From assembly GCA_020425085.1 (NCBI GenBank), contig JAGQRW010000004.1:485005-549004 (forward strand): 64,000 nucleotides of DNA. The letters run 5' to 3'. The position numbers and the translations under genes are program-made. Each line of letters starts with the position of its first letter. Position 1 is the stretch's first letter. This DNA is from Paracoccaceae bacterium (GTDB taxonomy: Bacteria > Pseudomonadota > Alphaproteobacteria > Rhodobacterales > Rhodobacteraceae). This document shows, in pieces, positions 7,209 through 16,586 of this stretch. A model generated the notes under the pieces. It saw nothing but the letters and a program-made list of their open reading frames with translations. It was not told the origin of the DNA and ran no database searches.

Positions 7209-9783
7209 GTCGATCCCGCCGGGAGGGCGGCTGCTCAGGTTCATCGAGCATCCGGCGATCAGGATTGCCTTGCCTTTGGTGATCGCGGCGATCGCGGTTT
7301 ACGTTCTGCACAAGCTGGCAGCGCATGTGAAATGGGTCGATGTAAAAGCGGACCTTGCGGCAGCATCACCGGTTTCGTTGCTGAAGGCGCTTGGCTTTAC
7401 CGCACTCAGCTTTGTCGGCATCTCGTTTTATGACGCTTTGGCGATCAGGTCGGTGGCACCGGGAAAAGTACCAATGCCCATTGCCGCCCTGGCCGGAGCG
7501 GCGGGGTATGCGGTTTCCAATCTGCTGGGTGTTTCCTATCTGACCGGCACCGCGGTTCGCTATCGAATCTATTCTGCCTTCGGTCTGGATCTGGGGCTGG
7601 TTGCCGGGGTGATTGCCGTTGCCTGGACCGGATTCCTTTCAGGTCTGGCACTGATTCTGGGCGGCTTGCTGGTGTTTCATCCTTCCGGTCTCAATGCGGT
7701 TCTGCCGATCTCGCCGCGACTGGAAACCGGCATAGGCATGGCGTTGCTGGCAGGGCTTCTGGCCTATTTTGTCTGGCTGGCCAGTGCAAAAAGACAGATC
7801 AAGGTCGGCGGGTTCGGTTTTTTGCTGCCGGGACTGCCGAGCGGGGTGTTTCTGACCGGGGCGGCGGTACTGGATCTAACCGGGGCGGCACTGACGTTGC
7901 AGGTTCTGATGCCTCAGGATCTTGCGGCCAATCTGCCCTGGTTCTTCACCATCTTTTTCGGCGCGGTGGCGCTTGGCATTATCAGCCATTCGCCGGGCGG
8001 TCTTGGCGTGTTCGAGGCAACGATGATTGCCGGTATGGGGGCAGCAGGCAGATCCGATGTACTGGCGGCACTACTGCTGTATCGGGTGATCTATACGATC
8101 CTGCCTTTCGCCCTGGCCGCCAGCGGTCTAGGCGTCGCTGCCGGTCTTGCAAGGCGGCGTGAACTGGGCGGCGGGGCCATGCTGGTCTGGCGCGCCCTGC
8201 AACCCCTGGTTCCGCCTGCAGCGGCTGGGGTTGCGTTGCTTGCCGGTCTGCTGTTGCTGGTATCCGGCAACCTGCCTGCGGATGGCACACGCCTTGGCCT
8301 GCTGCGCGAGTTCCTGCCGCTATACTTTGTCGAGGCATCACACCTAGCAGGCAGCATTGCCGGGTTGCTTCTGATTGTGGTGGCACGCGGTCTTTTCCGT
8401 CGGCTTTACCGCGCCTGGCTGGTGGCGATGGGGCTGATCGTCGTGGGTCTGGTGGCGTCACTGCTGAAAGGGCTGGACTGGCAGGAATCGTTGTCGATGC
8501 TGGCCACCCTTGCCGTGCTGGGCCTGTTCCGCCCCGCCTTCTATCGTGCCGATGGCGGATCGGTATTCCGGCTGAACGGCACCTGGATCGTCAGCATCCT
8601 GGCGCTGCTTGCTGCGGTGTTCTGGATCGGACTGTTTGCTTATTCGCATGTCCCTTACCGGAATGCGCTTTGGTGGGATTTCGCCTGGCACGGCGATGCA
8701 TCGCGGTTCTTGCGGGCCGAATTTGCTGCTGCGGTGATACTGACGGTGGTCGCACTGAATTCCCTGATGACGGGCAGAGTCGCCAAAACGCGGCCCGGGC
8801 CGATACCAGATTCTGTGCGCAAACTGGTCGCCGCCAGCGAAGACCCCGAGGCAGGTATCGCGCTGATGGGGGACAAGGCGTTTCTGGTTTCCGAGGACGC
8901 GCGCGCCTTCATCGCCTACGCCGATACCGGTCGTTCGCTGATCGCCTGTGGCGATCCAGTGGGTGATCACGAGACAAGCCAGAGGCTGATCTGGCGCCTG
9001 CGCGAAATGGCCGACCAGCAGGGTAAACGCTGTGCCTTTTATGCGGTGTCGCCGGTCTATCTGCCGACATTCCTTGATCTTGGCCTGACGATCCTGAAGA
9101 TCGGCGAGGTGGCGCGGGTCAGCCTGGATGGTTTCACGCTTGAGGGTTCGTCCAAAAAGGATTTTCGCCAAGCGCGCAACCGCGCCATCCGCGATGGTTT
9201 CGTGTTCAAGGTGGTGCCAAGCGCCGAACTTGGCCCGATCATGGCGGAACTGCGCGAGATTTCGGATGACTGGCTTGCCAGCAAACAGGGCGAGGAAAAG
9301 GGCTTTGTCCTTGGCGCGTTCGAGGAAAACTATGTATCCAATTTCGACTTTGCCGTGCTCTGCGACAAGGAAGGCGGCATCGTGGCCTTTGCCAGCCTGT
9401 TGAAAGGTGCCAACCAGCACGAATTGTCGCTTGATCTCATGCGCTACCGCACCGGAAGTCCGGGTTTTGCCATGGATGCGTTGTTCGGTGAACTTATGCT
9501 TTGGGCAGCGGCGGCGGGATACGGGTATTTTTCACTGGGTGCGGCGCCTTTTTCGGGCATCGAAAACCGCCAGCTTGCGCCAATCTGGAACCGCATCGGC
9601 GGATTTGTTTACGAGCATGGCGAACATTTCTATAATTTCGAGGGGCTTCGCGCCTTCAAGGAAAAGTTCGACCCGGAATGGCGCCCGAACTATCTGGCTT
9701 GCCCCGGCGGGCTGGCCGCGCCACAAATACTGCTTGAAGTGAACGTGCTGATTTCCGGCGGATTGCGCGGATTGGTGAAATAG
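7195..9783 (+). CDS. mprF: phosphatidylglycerol lysyltransferase/flippase MprF-type
   Basis: MprF proteins attach an amino acid, usually lysine, from aminoacyl-tRNA to phosphatidylglycerol and flip the product to the outer leaflet, which lowers surface charge and protects against cationic peptides and acid. This 862-aa copy has an N-terminal multi-helix flippase domain (about residues 20-330), more membrane helices to about 535, and a C-terminal DUF2156 GNAT-like synthase domain with FRQARNRAIRDGF and YFSLGAAPFSG stretches. The start at MAAAES is set by GGAGG ten bases upstream; the longer open frame lies inside the DUF1003 gene. Whether lysine or alanine is transferred cannot be told from sequence alone. 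Confidence 0.93.
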   Translation: MAAAESIPPGGRLLRFIEHPAIRIALPLVIAAIAVYVLHKLAAHVKWVDVKADLAAASPVSLLKALGFTALSFVGISFYDALAIRSVAPGKVPMPIAALAGAAGYAVSNLLGVSYLTGTAVRYRIYSAFGLDLGLVAGVIAVAWTGFLSGLALILGGLLVFHPSGLNAVLPISPRLETGIGMALLAGLLAYFVWLASAKRQIKVGGFGFLLPGLPSGVFLTGAAVLDLTGAALTLQVLMPQDLAANLPWFFTIFFGAVALGIISHSPGGLGVFEATMIAGMGAAGRSDVLAALLLYRVIYTILPFALAASGLGVAAGLARRRELGGGAMLVWRALQPLVPPAAAGVALLAGLLLLVSGNLPADGTRLGLLREFLPLYFVEASHLAGSIAGLLLIVVARGLFRRLYRAWLVAMGLIVVGLVASLLKGLDWQESLSMLATLAVLGLFRPAFYRADGGSVFRLNGTWIVSILALLAAVFWIGLFAYSHVPYRNALWWDFAWHGDASRFLRAEFAAAVILTVVALNSLMTGRVAKTRPGPIPDSVRKLVAASEDPEAGIALMGDKAFLVSEDARAFIAYADTGRSLIACGDPVGDHETSQRLIWRLREMADQQGKRCAFYAVSPVYLPTFLDLGLTILKIGEVARVSLDGFTLEGSSKKDFRQARNRAIRDGFVFKVVPSAELGPIMAELREISDDWLASKQGEEKGFVLGAFEENYVSNFDFAVLCDKEGGIVAFASLLKGANQHELSLDLMRYRTGSPGFAMDALFGELMLWAAAAGYGYFSLGAAPFSGIENRQLAPIWNRIGGFVYEHGEHFYNFEGLRAFKEKFDPEWRPNYLACPGGLAAPQILLEVNVLISGGLRGLVK

Positions 9784-9791
9784 GGGGGACG

Positions 9792-10112
9792 ATGATCATC
9801 AATTTTGAAACCCACGCATCGAACGAACGCACTTTTCTGGCCTGGGTGCGAACGGCGGTTGCCATTGTCGGTTTCGGGCTGGCGACCGCACGGCTTGGCA
9901 GCCATCCCTCGCCGCTATGGTCCGAGATCCTGATGCTGGGGGCCGGCGCCGCCGTGATCCTGATCGCATGGCTGAGGATGCAGCATATTCACAAACGCAT
10001 CGACATCGCTGACCGCCTGCCAGACGATTCCAGTGCAGCGGATCTGTTCTTGCTGTTGCTGGTGGTGGCGCTGTTCTTGCTGTTGGGGAGCTTTACCGTC
10101 CATGTCGGTTGA
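9792..10112 (+). CDS. DUF202 (YidH-like) small membrane protein
   Basis: This 106-aa protein carries the DUF202 signature NERTFLAWVRTAVAIVGFG near the N-terminus. It has three hydrophobic segments at about 21-38, 46-63 and 85-105. A GGGGGG run just before the ATG acts as ribosome site, 8 bp after the mprF stop, so it is probably the next gene of the same operon. Function is unknown; members occur in many envelope-associated operons. Confidence 0.85.
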   Translation: MIINFETHASNERTFLAWVRTAVAIVGFGLATARLGSHPSPLWSEILMLGAGAAVILIAWLRMQHIHKRIDIADRLPDDSSAADLFLLLLVVALFLLLGSFTVHVG

Positions 10113-10192
10113 GATCTGCCAAAACGATTGCGGCCAGAAACATGATGCGGTGATTACGGCGTGTCAGATGGTGAATTCAAGGAAGCGCAGCC

Positions 10193-11401
10193 ATGAATAA
10201 CAAGGAGCAAATCCCTGAAAAAGCCATTTCCACCGCCGCAGCAGGTGCTGCAAGCAAGGGGATGCTGCCATTCATTCTGGCGTTCATCGCCAGTTGTACG
10301 ACCCCGGAACGCACCCCTTTCACCCTGGCCGATCAAGAAGCCGCCAAGGTTCCAGGCTATCAGAATATCCGGTTCTATGCCGACATGCCTGCAACCGAAT
10401 TGGCAACCAGGCGCACGCTGTTCCTGCCGCGTGGGGCTGGCAGGGACGGGCGTTCAAACTGGTTGGTGTTGTCTTCTGGCGGGGCAGGCGGTGCATTCGG
10501 GGCCGGCGTTCTGGCCGGATGGAGCGAACGCGGCGACCGGCCGGAATTCGATCTTGTGACCGGCGTCAGTGCCGGTGCGCTGATCGCCCCGTTTGCCTTT
10601 GTCGGATCCGTTGCCGATAGCAGGCTTGCAACGCTTTTCACCAGCGTATCAAGCGCCAAACTGAACAAAAGCCGGTCCCTGCTGGCCGGGGTTCTGGGAC
10701 AAGGTGCCATCCCGGCATCATCATTAAGGGGGCTGATCGACGCGCATATCGACGCTGATCTGATCGAACGAATTGCAGCACGCCACCGCGCCGGGGCGCG
10801 GCTGCTGGTGGTCACGACCAATCTTGATGCCGAACGCAGCGTTGTCTGGGATCTCGGGGCAATCGCTGCCTCGGACATGCCCGACAAGCTTGACCTGTTC
10901 AGCGTTGTTCTGGAAGCATCGGCCAGCATTCCCGCCATCTTTGCCCCGGTGCGCATCTCTGTCAGTGGCAATGGTGCCAGTTTTGAGGAATTACATGCCG
11001 ATGGCGGTGCGATCCGGCAGACTTATCTTGTCCCGGATGCATTCTATGCCGACAACGATCTTGGCGGCATGCGACCCGACATTCATGCTATCGTCAATGG
11101 CGAACTCGCACCCAGTTTTGCCGTCACTCCGCAGCAATCCATCCGCATCGCCGAACGCGCCCTGTCTTCGCTGGAAAAATCCAGTGCCACGCGTGGCATC
11201 ACGGAAATCGCCACATTCGCCCGCCAGAATAGGGCGACATTCCGGCTGATGTATATCGACCGGCACATTTCGGCCAACCCCAAGCTCGCCTTTGATCCGG
11301 ATTACATGCGCGCGGCATTTGCCCTCGGGCAGGCCAAGGGGCGTGCCGGGGCCTGGGAATTCGGCCCGCCGATCGGCACGGACCTGCTGGAAAGCGATTG
11401 A
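10193..11401 (+). CDS. patatin-like phospholipase, probable lipoprotein
   Basis: This 402-aa serine acyl hydrolase has the patatin oxyanion loop SSGGAGGAFGAGVLAGW near residue 100, the nucleophile elbow GVSAGALIAP, and the DGG of the Ser-Asp dyad late in the domain. A hydrophobic segment MLPFILAFIASC at residues 24-35 ends in a lipobox-like IASC, so it may be a membrane-anchored lipoprotein. The ATG at 10193 has GGAAG upstream and is preferred over the one at 10262. The gene lies 80 bp after the DUF202 gene, so it may be in the same operon or have its own promoter. It could act on phospholipids, linking it to cls and mprF; the substrate is inferred. Confidence 0.88.
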   Translation: MNNKEQIPEKAISTAAAGAASKGMLPFILAFIASCTTPERTPFTLADQEAAKVPGYQNIRFYADMPATELATRRTLFLPRGAGRDGRSNWLVLSSGGAGGAFGAGVLAGWSERGDRPEFDLVTGVSAGALIAPFAFVGSVADSRLATLFTSVSSAKLNKSRSLLAGVLGQGAIPASSLRGLIDAHIDADLIERIAARHRAGARLLVVTTNLDAERSVVWDLGAIAASDMPDKLDLFSVVLEASASIPAIFAPVRISVSGNGASFEELHADGGAIRQTYLVPDAFYADNDLGGMRPDIHAIVNGELAPSFAVTPQQSIRIAERALSSLEKSSATRGITEIATFARQNRATFRLMYIDRHISANPKLAFDPDYMRAAFALGQAKGRAGAWEFGPPIGTDLLESD

Positions 11402-11517
11402 CGCGGCCAGTCAATCCGGAAATTGAACGATACCGGCTTTGGAATAGTGGATTGACCTACCATTCACCGGCATCCTAGGGTTCGATATATCCGCACACAA
11501 AGAACTCGGAGCAAGGC

Positions 11518-11643
11518 ATGTCGCAAAAGCAGGGCATTACTTTTCCGCATTTCAGAACCTTTGGGTTGTCCGACCGCGAAAAGGCCTGCCATCCGCATTG
11601 GATTTGGTTGATCCGAGCTGAAACGCCATGGTCGGATTCATGA
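11518..11643 (+). CDS. possible 41-aa leader ORF upstream of the TDT transporter
   Basis: This short open frame encodes a 41-residue peptide with no recognised relatives. GGAG lies at 11508-11511, well placed before its ATG. Its stop overlaps an in-frame ATG of the transporter at 11640 in an ATGA arrangement, which is typical of translational coupling. It could be a leader peptide or simply a chance frame. The peptide contains two Trp (a third near its end), three His and one Cys. The rest of the interval 11402-11517 shows no gene and no convincing FNR/DNR box. Confidence 0.3.
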   Translation: MSQKQGITFPHFRTFGLSDREKACHPHWIWLIRAETPWSDS

Positions 11644-12698
11644 GACTCCGGTTTGAGCGCGGCAAACCTGACAGGCTGGAAACACTGCACCCGGCCTATT
11701 TTGCCATGGTGATGGCCACCGGCATCGTGGCACTGGCAACCAGCCTGCACGGGATCAGCGTCTTTCCAGTGCTGTTGTTCTGGCTGAATGCCTGTTTTTT
11801 CGCGGCGTTGATCGTTGCCCTTTCGATGCGCCTTTTACGATATCCCGGCGCGGTCCTTGCCGATATTCGCAACCATAACCGGGGGGTTGGATTTTTCACG
11901 CTGGTGGCGGCTTCGGGCGTGTTCGGCAACCAGTTGGTTCTACAGATGCAGGCGACCGGTCTGGCAGTCATGTTCTGGATCGCAACCGCCTTGTTCTGGC
12001 TGGTGGTAACCTATGGGGTGCTGGCTGTCCTGACCGTAAAGCCGGAAAAACCCGGCCTGGCCGAAGGCATCAACGGCGGCTGGCTGGTCATCGTCGTGGC
12101 AACGCAATCGGTTTCCATTCTGACGGTACTGATCCTGTCCACAGGCGTCTTGGCCGGGTTTCAAAACCCGCTGATGTTCGCAGCATTGATCCTGTGGCTT
12201 GGCGGTGGGGCGCTTTATCTTTGGCTGATGACGCTGATCTTTTATCGCTACACGTTCTTTGCCATGTCGCCCGAAGATCTGGCCCCGCCATACTGGATCA
12301 ACATGGGCGCGGTTGCGATCTCGACCCTGGCCGGTGCTACCTTGCTGGAACATATGGCATTTTCCGCGACGGTTGCCGAACTGGCGCCATTCATCAAGGG
12401 TCTGACGCTGTTTTACTGGTCCATAGGCAGTTGGTGGATCCCGATGCTGCTGGTGCTTGGCGTCTGGCGCTATCTGATTCGCGGCCTGCCGTTCAGTTAT
12501 GATCCGCTATACTGGGGCGGGGTTTTTCCGCTGGGCATGTATTCGGTCTGCACCTGGCATCTGGCATCGCTGCTGGATGCGCCATTCCTGTTGCCGATCT
12601 CAAATGCGTTCATGCTGGCCGCCGTCGTCGCTTGGCTGGCCGCCTTTTCCGGACTGGTGGACAGCCGGATAAATTCTGGAGCGCGCACTGGACATTGA
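11628..12698 (+). CDS. TDT/SLAC1-family transporter (TehA-like), nitrate-locus associated
   Basis: This 356-aa inner-membrane protein has ten hydrophobic helices. It begins with the TDT-family motif HPAYFAMVMATGIVALA and has the late FYWSIGSWWIPMLLVLGVWRY and YDPLYWGGVFPLGMYSVCTW stretches. Members include malate exporters, tellurite-resistance TehA and the plant anion channel SLAC1, which conducts nitrate and chloride. It sits directly upstream of narG, where narK often stands, so a role in nitrate or nitrite movement is a reasonable inference but is not shown. The start may be 11628 or 11640; the latter would overlap the small upstream ORF by ATGA. Confidence 0.85.
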   Translation: MVGFMRLRFERGKPDRLETLHPAYFAMVMATGIVALATSLHGISVFPVLLFWLNACFFAALIVALSMRLLRYPGAVLADIRNHNRGVGFFTLVAASGVFGNQLVLQMQATGLAVMFWIATALFWLVVTYGVLAVLTVKPEKPGLAEGINGGWLVIVVATQSVSILTVLILSTGVLAGFQNPLMFAALILWLGGGALYLWLMTLIFYRYTFFAMSPEDLAPPYWINMGAVAISTLAGATLLEHMAFSATVAELAPFIKGLTLFYWSIGSWWIPMLLVLGVWRYLIRGLPFSYDPLYWGGVFPLGMYSVCTWHLASLLDAPFLLPISNAFMLAAVVAWLAAFSGLVDSRINSGARTGH

Positions 12699-12827
12699 GC
12701 CATTCAGGTGCAAAACTTCAACGATGGTCTGATGCGAGTGTTTTTCGGAACTTTTCATCTGAATTCCTCAATTCGATTCGCTTCAGTATTCGTTAGCAGC
12801 GACTGTCATATTGAGGAAGAAAACCGA

Positions 12828-15800
12828 ATGAGCCATTTTCTGGAACGACTGACATATCTTTCGCGCAAGCGTGAACCGTTTGCCAATGGCCACGGCGAAT
12901 TGCGTGACGAAGACCGCATGTGGGAAGAAGGCTATCGGCAGCGCTGGCAACACGACAAGATCGTGCGTTCCACCCATGGCGTGAACTGTACCGGTTCGTG
13001 CAGTTGGAAAATCTATGTCAAAAGCGGTGTCGTTACCTGGGAAACCCAGCAGACCGATTATCCGCGCACCCGCCCCGGCATGCCCAACCATGAACCACGC
13101 GGCTGTTCGCGCGGTGCCTCGTACAGTTGGTATCTTTATAGCGCCAGCCGGGTCAAATACCCGCTCGTGCGCGGTCGCCTGATCAAGGCCTGGCGCGAAG
13201 CGCGCAAAACGCTTGGCCCGGTCGAGGCATGGGCGGCGATGATGGCGGATGCGAAAACCACCAGCGCCTACAAGACGATGCGCGGGCGCGGTGGTTTCAT
13301 TCGCTCCAACTGGCCCGAGGTAAGCGAGATCATCGCCGCCTCCAACATCCACACCATCAAGAAATGGGGACCGGATCGCGTCGTCGGCTTTTCACCCATC
13401 CCGGCAATGTCGATGGTTTCCTATGCCGCCGGGTCGCGCTATCTCAGCCTGATCGGCGGAACCTGTTTGTCTTTTTATGACTGGTATTGCGATCTGCCCC
13501 CATCCAGCCCTCAGACCTGGGGCGAACAGACCGATGTGCCGGAATCCGCCGACTGGTACAATTCCGGCTATATCATCGCCTGGGGTTCCAACGTGCCGCA
13601 AACCCGCACGCCGGATGCGCATTTCTTTACCGAGGCGCGCTATAACGGCACCAATGTGGTGGCGATTACCCCGGATTATTCCGAAGTTGCCAAGCTGTCT
13701 GACCTTTGGATCCACCCCAAACAGGGAACCGACGCCGCCTTTGCCATGGCCATGGGTCATGTGGTGATGAAGGAATTCTTCATCGACAAGCAAACCCCAT
13801 ATTTCCAGGACTACACGCGCCGCTATACCGACATGCCGATGCTGGTGCGTCTGCGCAAAGATGGCGACCGCTGGGTGCCGGATCGCTATCTGCGTCAAAG
13901 TGATCTGCCGGATGCACCAAAACAGGGCAGCGCCGACTGGAAAACCGTCGCGACCGATCAGGACAGCGGCAAACTGGTGGTGCCACAGGGTTCCTCGGGC
14001 TTTCGCTGGCCCGGCAAGGATGAACCTGCGGGGCGCTGGAACCTTGAAACCAAGGATGGCGAGACCGGCGCCGAGGTAAACCTGGCCCTAAGCCTGATGG
14101 AGCGTCATGACGATGTCTTGTCGGTGGCCTTTCCCTATTTCGGCGGCACCCTGCACAAGTATTTTACCGAAAACGATCAGGGCGGCGATGTTCTGTTGCG
14201 CAACGTGCCGGTCAGACGGGTCAAACTTGCCGATGGCGAGGCGCATGTGGCCACGGTGTTCGATCTTCTGTGCGCCAATTACGGCGTTGATCGCGGCCTT
14301 GGCGGCGATTGTGCCGCCTCTTATGAGGATAATATTCCCTATACCCCGGCCTGGCAGGAATCGATCACGGGGGTTCCGGCCGAAACGGCGATTTCGGTTG
14401 CCCGCGGGTTTGCCGACAATGCCGCCAGAACCAACGGGCGTTCGATGGTGATCATCGGTGCCGGCATGAACCACTGGTATCATCAGGACATGGGGTATCG
14501 TTCGATCATCAACATCCTGATGATGTGCGGCACCGTCGGTGTATCTGGCGGCGGCTGGTCGCATTATGTCGGTCAGGAAAAGCTCAGGCCGCAAACCGGC
14601 TGGACCATGTTGGCCTTTGCCCTCGACTGGTTGCGCCCACCGCGCCAGATGGCCGGCACGTCGTTCTTTTACAATCACAGCAATCAGTGGCGATACGAGA
14701 AGCTGGACGTCAACGAGATCCTGTCACCGCTGGCCGACAAATCCGCCTATCAGGGCAGCATGATCGACCTCAACGTGCGGGCCGAACGCATGGGCTGGCT
14801 GCCATCGGCCCCGCAACTGGCCACCAACCCCCTGAGCCTGGCCGCAGCCGCCGACAAGGCCGGTCAGGATGTCAAGCAGCATGTAATTGACAGCCTGAAA
14901 TCCGGCGAATTGACGATGTCCTGCGAGGATCCCGACGATCCCCGAAACTTCCCGCGCAACCTGTTCATCTGGCGCTCGAACCTGTTCGGATCATCCGGCA
15001 AGGGGCATGAATATTTCCTCAAGCATTTTCTTGGCACCCGCCACGGGCTGCAAGGCAAGGATCTGGGCGAGATGGACGGCGTCAAACCCGAGGAGGTCAC
15101 TTGGCGCGACCCCGCCCCCGAGGGCAAGCTTGACCTGGTGGTGACGCTTGATTTTCGCATGTCGACAAGCTGTCTTTATTCCGACATCGTGCTGCCGACG
15201 GCAACCTGGTACGAAAAGAACGACCTCAATACCTCGGACATGCACCCGTTCATCCACCCGCTGTCAACCGCCGTCGACCCGGTTTGGGAGGCGCGCAGCG
15301 ACTGGGAAATCTACAAGACCATCGCCAAACGGTTTTCGGAACTGACCGAAGGCCATCTTGGCAAGGAACGCGATGTAGTGCTGACACCGATCATGCACGA
15401 CACCCCCGGCGAACTGGCGCAGCCGTTCGATGTCGCCGACTGGAAAAAAGGCGAATGCGATCTGATACCGGGCGTTACCGCGCCACAGATCAGCGTGGTC
15501 GAGCGTGATTATCCCAACACCTACCGCCGCTATACCGCCCTTGGCCCGCTGGTCGACAAGCTGGGCAATGGCGGCAAGGGCATTGGCTGGAATGCCGAGG
15601 CCGAGGTAAAGGGGCTGGGTGCATTGAACTATCTGGTCAACGACGGCGGCCCGACTCATGGGCGACCGCGCATCGAAAGCGACATAGATGCCGCTGAAAC
15701 CATTCTTTATCTGGCCCCCGAAACCAACGGTGAAGTTGCCGTAAAGGCGTGGAAGGCGCTTGGCAACATTACCGGGCGTGACCATGTCCATCTGGCTAAA

Positions 15801-16586
15801 AGTCGCGAAGACGAGAAAATCCGCTTTCGCGATATTCAGGCGCAGCCGCGCAAGATCATCACGTCACCTACCTGGTCGGGCATCGAAAGCGAACATGTCA
15901 GCTATAACGCCGGGTATATCAATGTGAACGAACTGATCCCCTGGCGCACCCTCAGCGGGCGGCAGCAGTTTTATCAGGACCATCGTTGGTTCATTGATTT
16001 CGGCGAAGGTTTTGCGGTTTACCGCCCGCCGGTCGATACCCGTGCCATCGGTGATATGCTTGGCAGCAAAAGCAATGGCGAGAAGGAAATCATTCTTAAT
16101 TTCATCACGCCACACCAGAAATGGGGCATCCATTCCACCTATACCGACAATCTGCTGATGCTGACCCTGTCGCGCGGCGGGCCAATCATCTGGATTTCCG
16201 AAACCGATGCAAAACAGGCGGGGATCGTCGATAACGACTGGATCGAAGCCTTCAACATCAATGGCGCGATTGCGGCGCGCGCGGTGGTCAGCCAGCGTAT
16301 CAATCAGGGCATGTGCCTGATGTATCACGCCCAGGAAAAGATCGTGAACGTGCCTGGTTCCGAGATCACCGGCCTACGTGGCGGCATCCACAACTCGGTC
16401 ACACGCGCGGTGCTGAAACCGACCCATATGGTGGGCGGTTATGCGCAACTGTCCTATGGGTTCAACTATTACGGCACGGTTGGATCGAACCGTGACGAAT
16501 TCGTCATTCTCAGAAAAATGGCCAAGGTCGAATGGCTCGATCACAGCAATCCCGTGGATCCGGCACATGAGGCAATGTCATCATGA
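12828..16586 (+). CDS. narG: respiratory nitrate reductase alpha subunit
   Basis: This catalytic molybdenum bis-MGD subunit reduces nitrate to nitrite on the cytoplasmic face of the membrane. At 1252 aa it matches the family length (E. coli NarG 1247). The start at MSHFLERL follows GAGGAAG; an earlier in-frame ATG lacks support. The FS0 cluster ligands His50, Cys54 and Cys58 stand in HGVNCTGSC, with the fourth Cys in RGCSRGASYSW. The Mo-ligand Asp lies in YCDLPPSSPQTWGEQTDVPE. There is no twin-arginine signal, as expected for cytoplasmic-facing NarG. It overlaps narH by 4 bp (ATGA). The catalytic subunit looks intact, unlike narH. Confidence 0.97.
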   Translation: MSHFLERLTYLSRKREPFANGHGELRDEDRMWEEGYRQRWQHDKIVRSTHGVNCTGSCSWKIYVKSGVVTWETQQTDYPRTRPGMPNHEPRGCSRGASYSWYLYSASRVKYPLVRGRLIKAWREARKTLGPVEAWAAMMADAKTTSAYKTMRGRGGFIRSNWPEVSEIIAASNIHTIKKWGPDRVVGFSPIPAMSMVSYAAGSRYLSLIGGTCLSFYDWYCDLPPSSPQTWGEQTDVPESADWYNSGYIIAWGSNVPQTRTPDAHFFTEARYNGTNVVAITPDYSEVAKLSDLWIHPKQGTDAAFAMAMGHVVMKEFFIDKQTPYFQDYTRRYTDMPMLVRLRKDGDRWVPDRYLRQSDLPDAPKQGSADWKTVATDQDSGKLVVPQGSSGFRWPGKDEPAGRWNLETKDGETGAEVNLALSLMERHDDVLSVAFPYFGGTLHKYFTENDQGGDVLLRNVPVRRVKLADGEAHVATVFDLLCANYGVDRGLGGDCAASYEDNIPYTPAWQESITGVPAETAISVARGFADNAARTNGRSMVIIGAGMNHWYHQDMGYRSIINILMMCGTVGVSGGGWSHYVGQEKLRPQTGWTMLAFALDWLRPPRQMAGTSFFYNHSNQWRYEKLDVNEILSPLADKSAYQGSMIDLNVRAERMGWLPSAPQLATNPLSLAAAADKAGQDVKQHVIDSLKSGELTMSCEDPDDPRNFPRNLFIWRSNLFGSSGKGHEYFLKHFLGTRHGLQGKDLGEMDGVKPEEVTWRDPAPEGKLDLVVTLDFRMSTSCLYSDIVLPTATWYEKNDLNTSDMHPFIHPLSTAVDPVWEARSDWEIYKTIAKRFSELTEGHLGKERDVVLTPIMHDTPGELAQPFDVADWKKGECDLIPGVTAPQISVVERDYPNTYRRYTALGPLVDKLGNGGKGIGWNAEAEVKGLGALNYLVNDGGPTHGRPRIESDIDAAETILYLAPETNGEVAVKAWKALGNITGRDHVHLAKSREDEKIRFRDIQAQPRKIITSPTWSGIESEHVSYNAGYINVNELIPWRTLSGRQQFYQDHRWFIDFGEGFAVYRPPVDTRAIGDMLGSKSNGEKEIILNFITPHQKWGIHSTYTDNLLMLTLSRGGPIIWISETDAKQAGIVDNDWIEAFNINGAIAARAVVSQRINQGMCLMYHAQEKIVNVPGSEITGLRGGIHNSVTRAVLKPTHMVGGYAQLSYGFNYYGTVGSNRDEFVILRKMAKVEWLDHSNPVDPAHEAMSS

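Noticed and set aside
11402..12827. FNR/DNR boxes (TTGAT-N4-ATCAA) upstream of the TDT gene or narG
   Set aside because: Only half-site-like TTGA sequences were found, with no matching second half.
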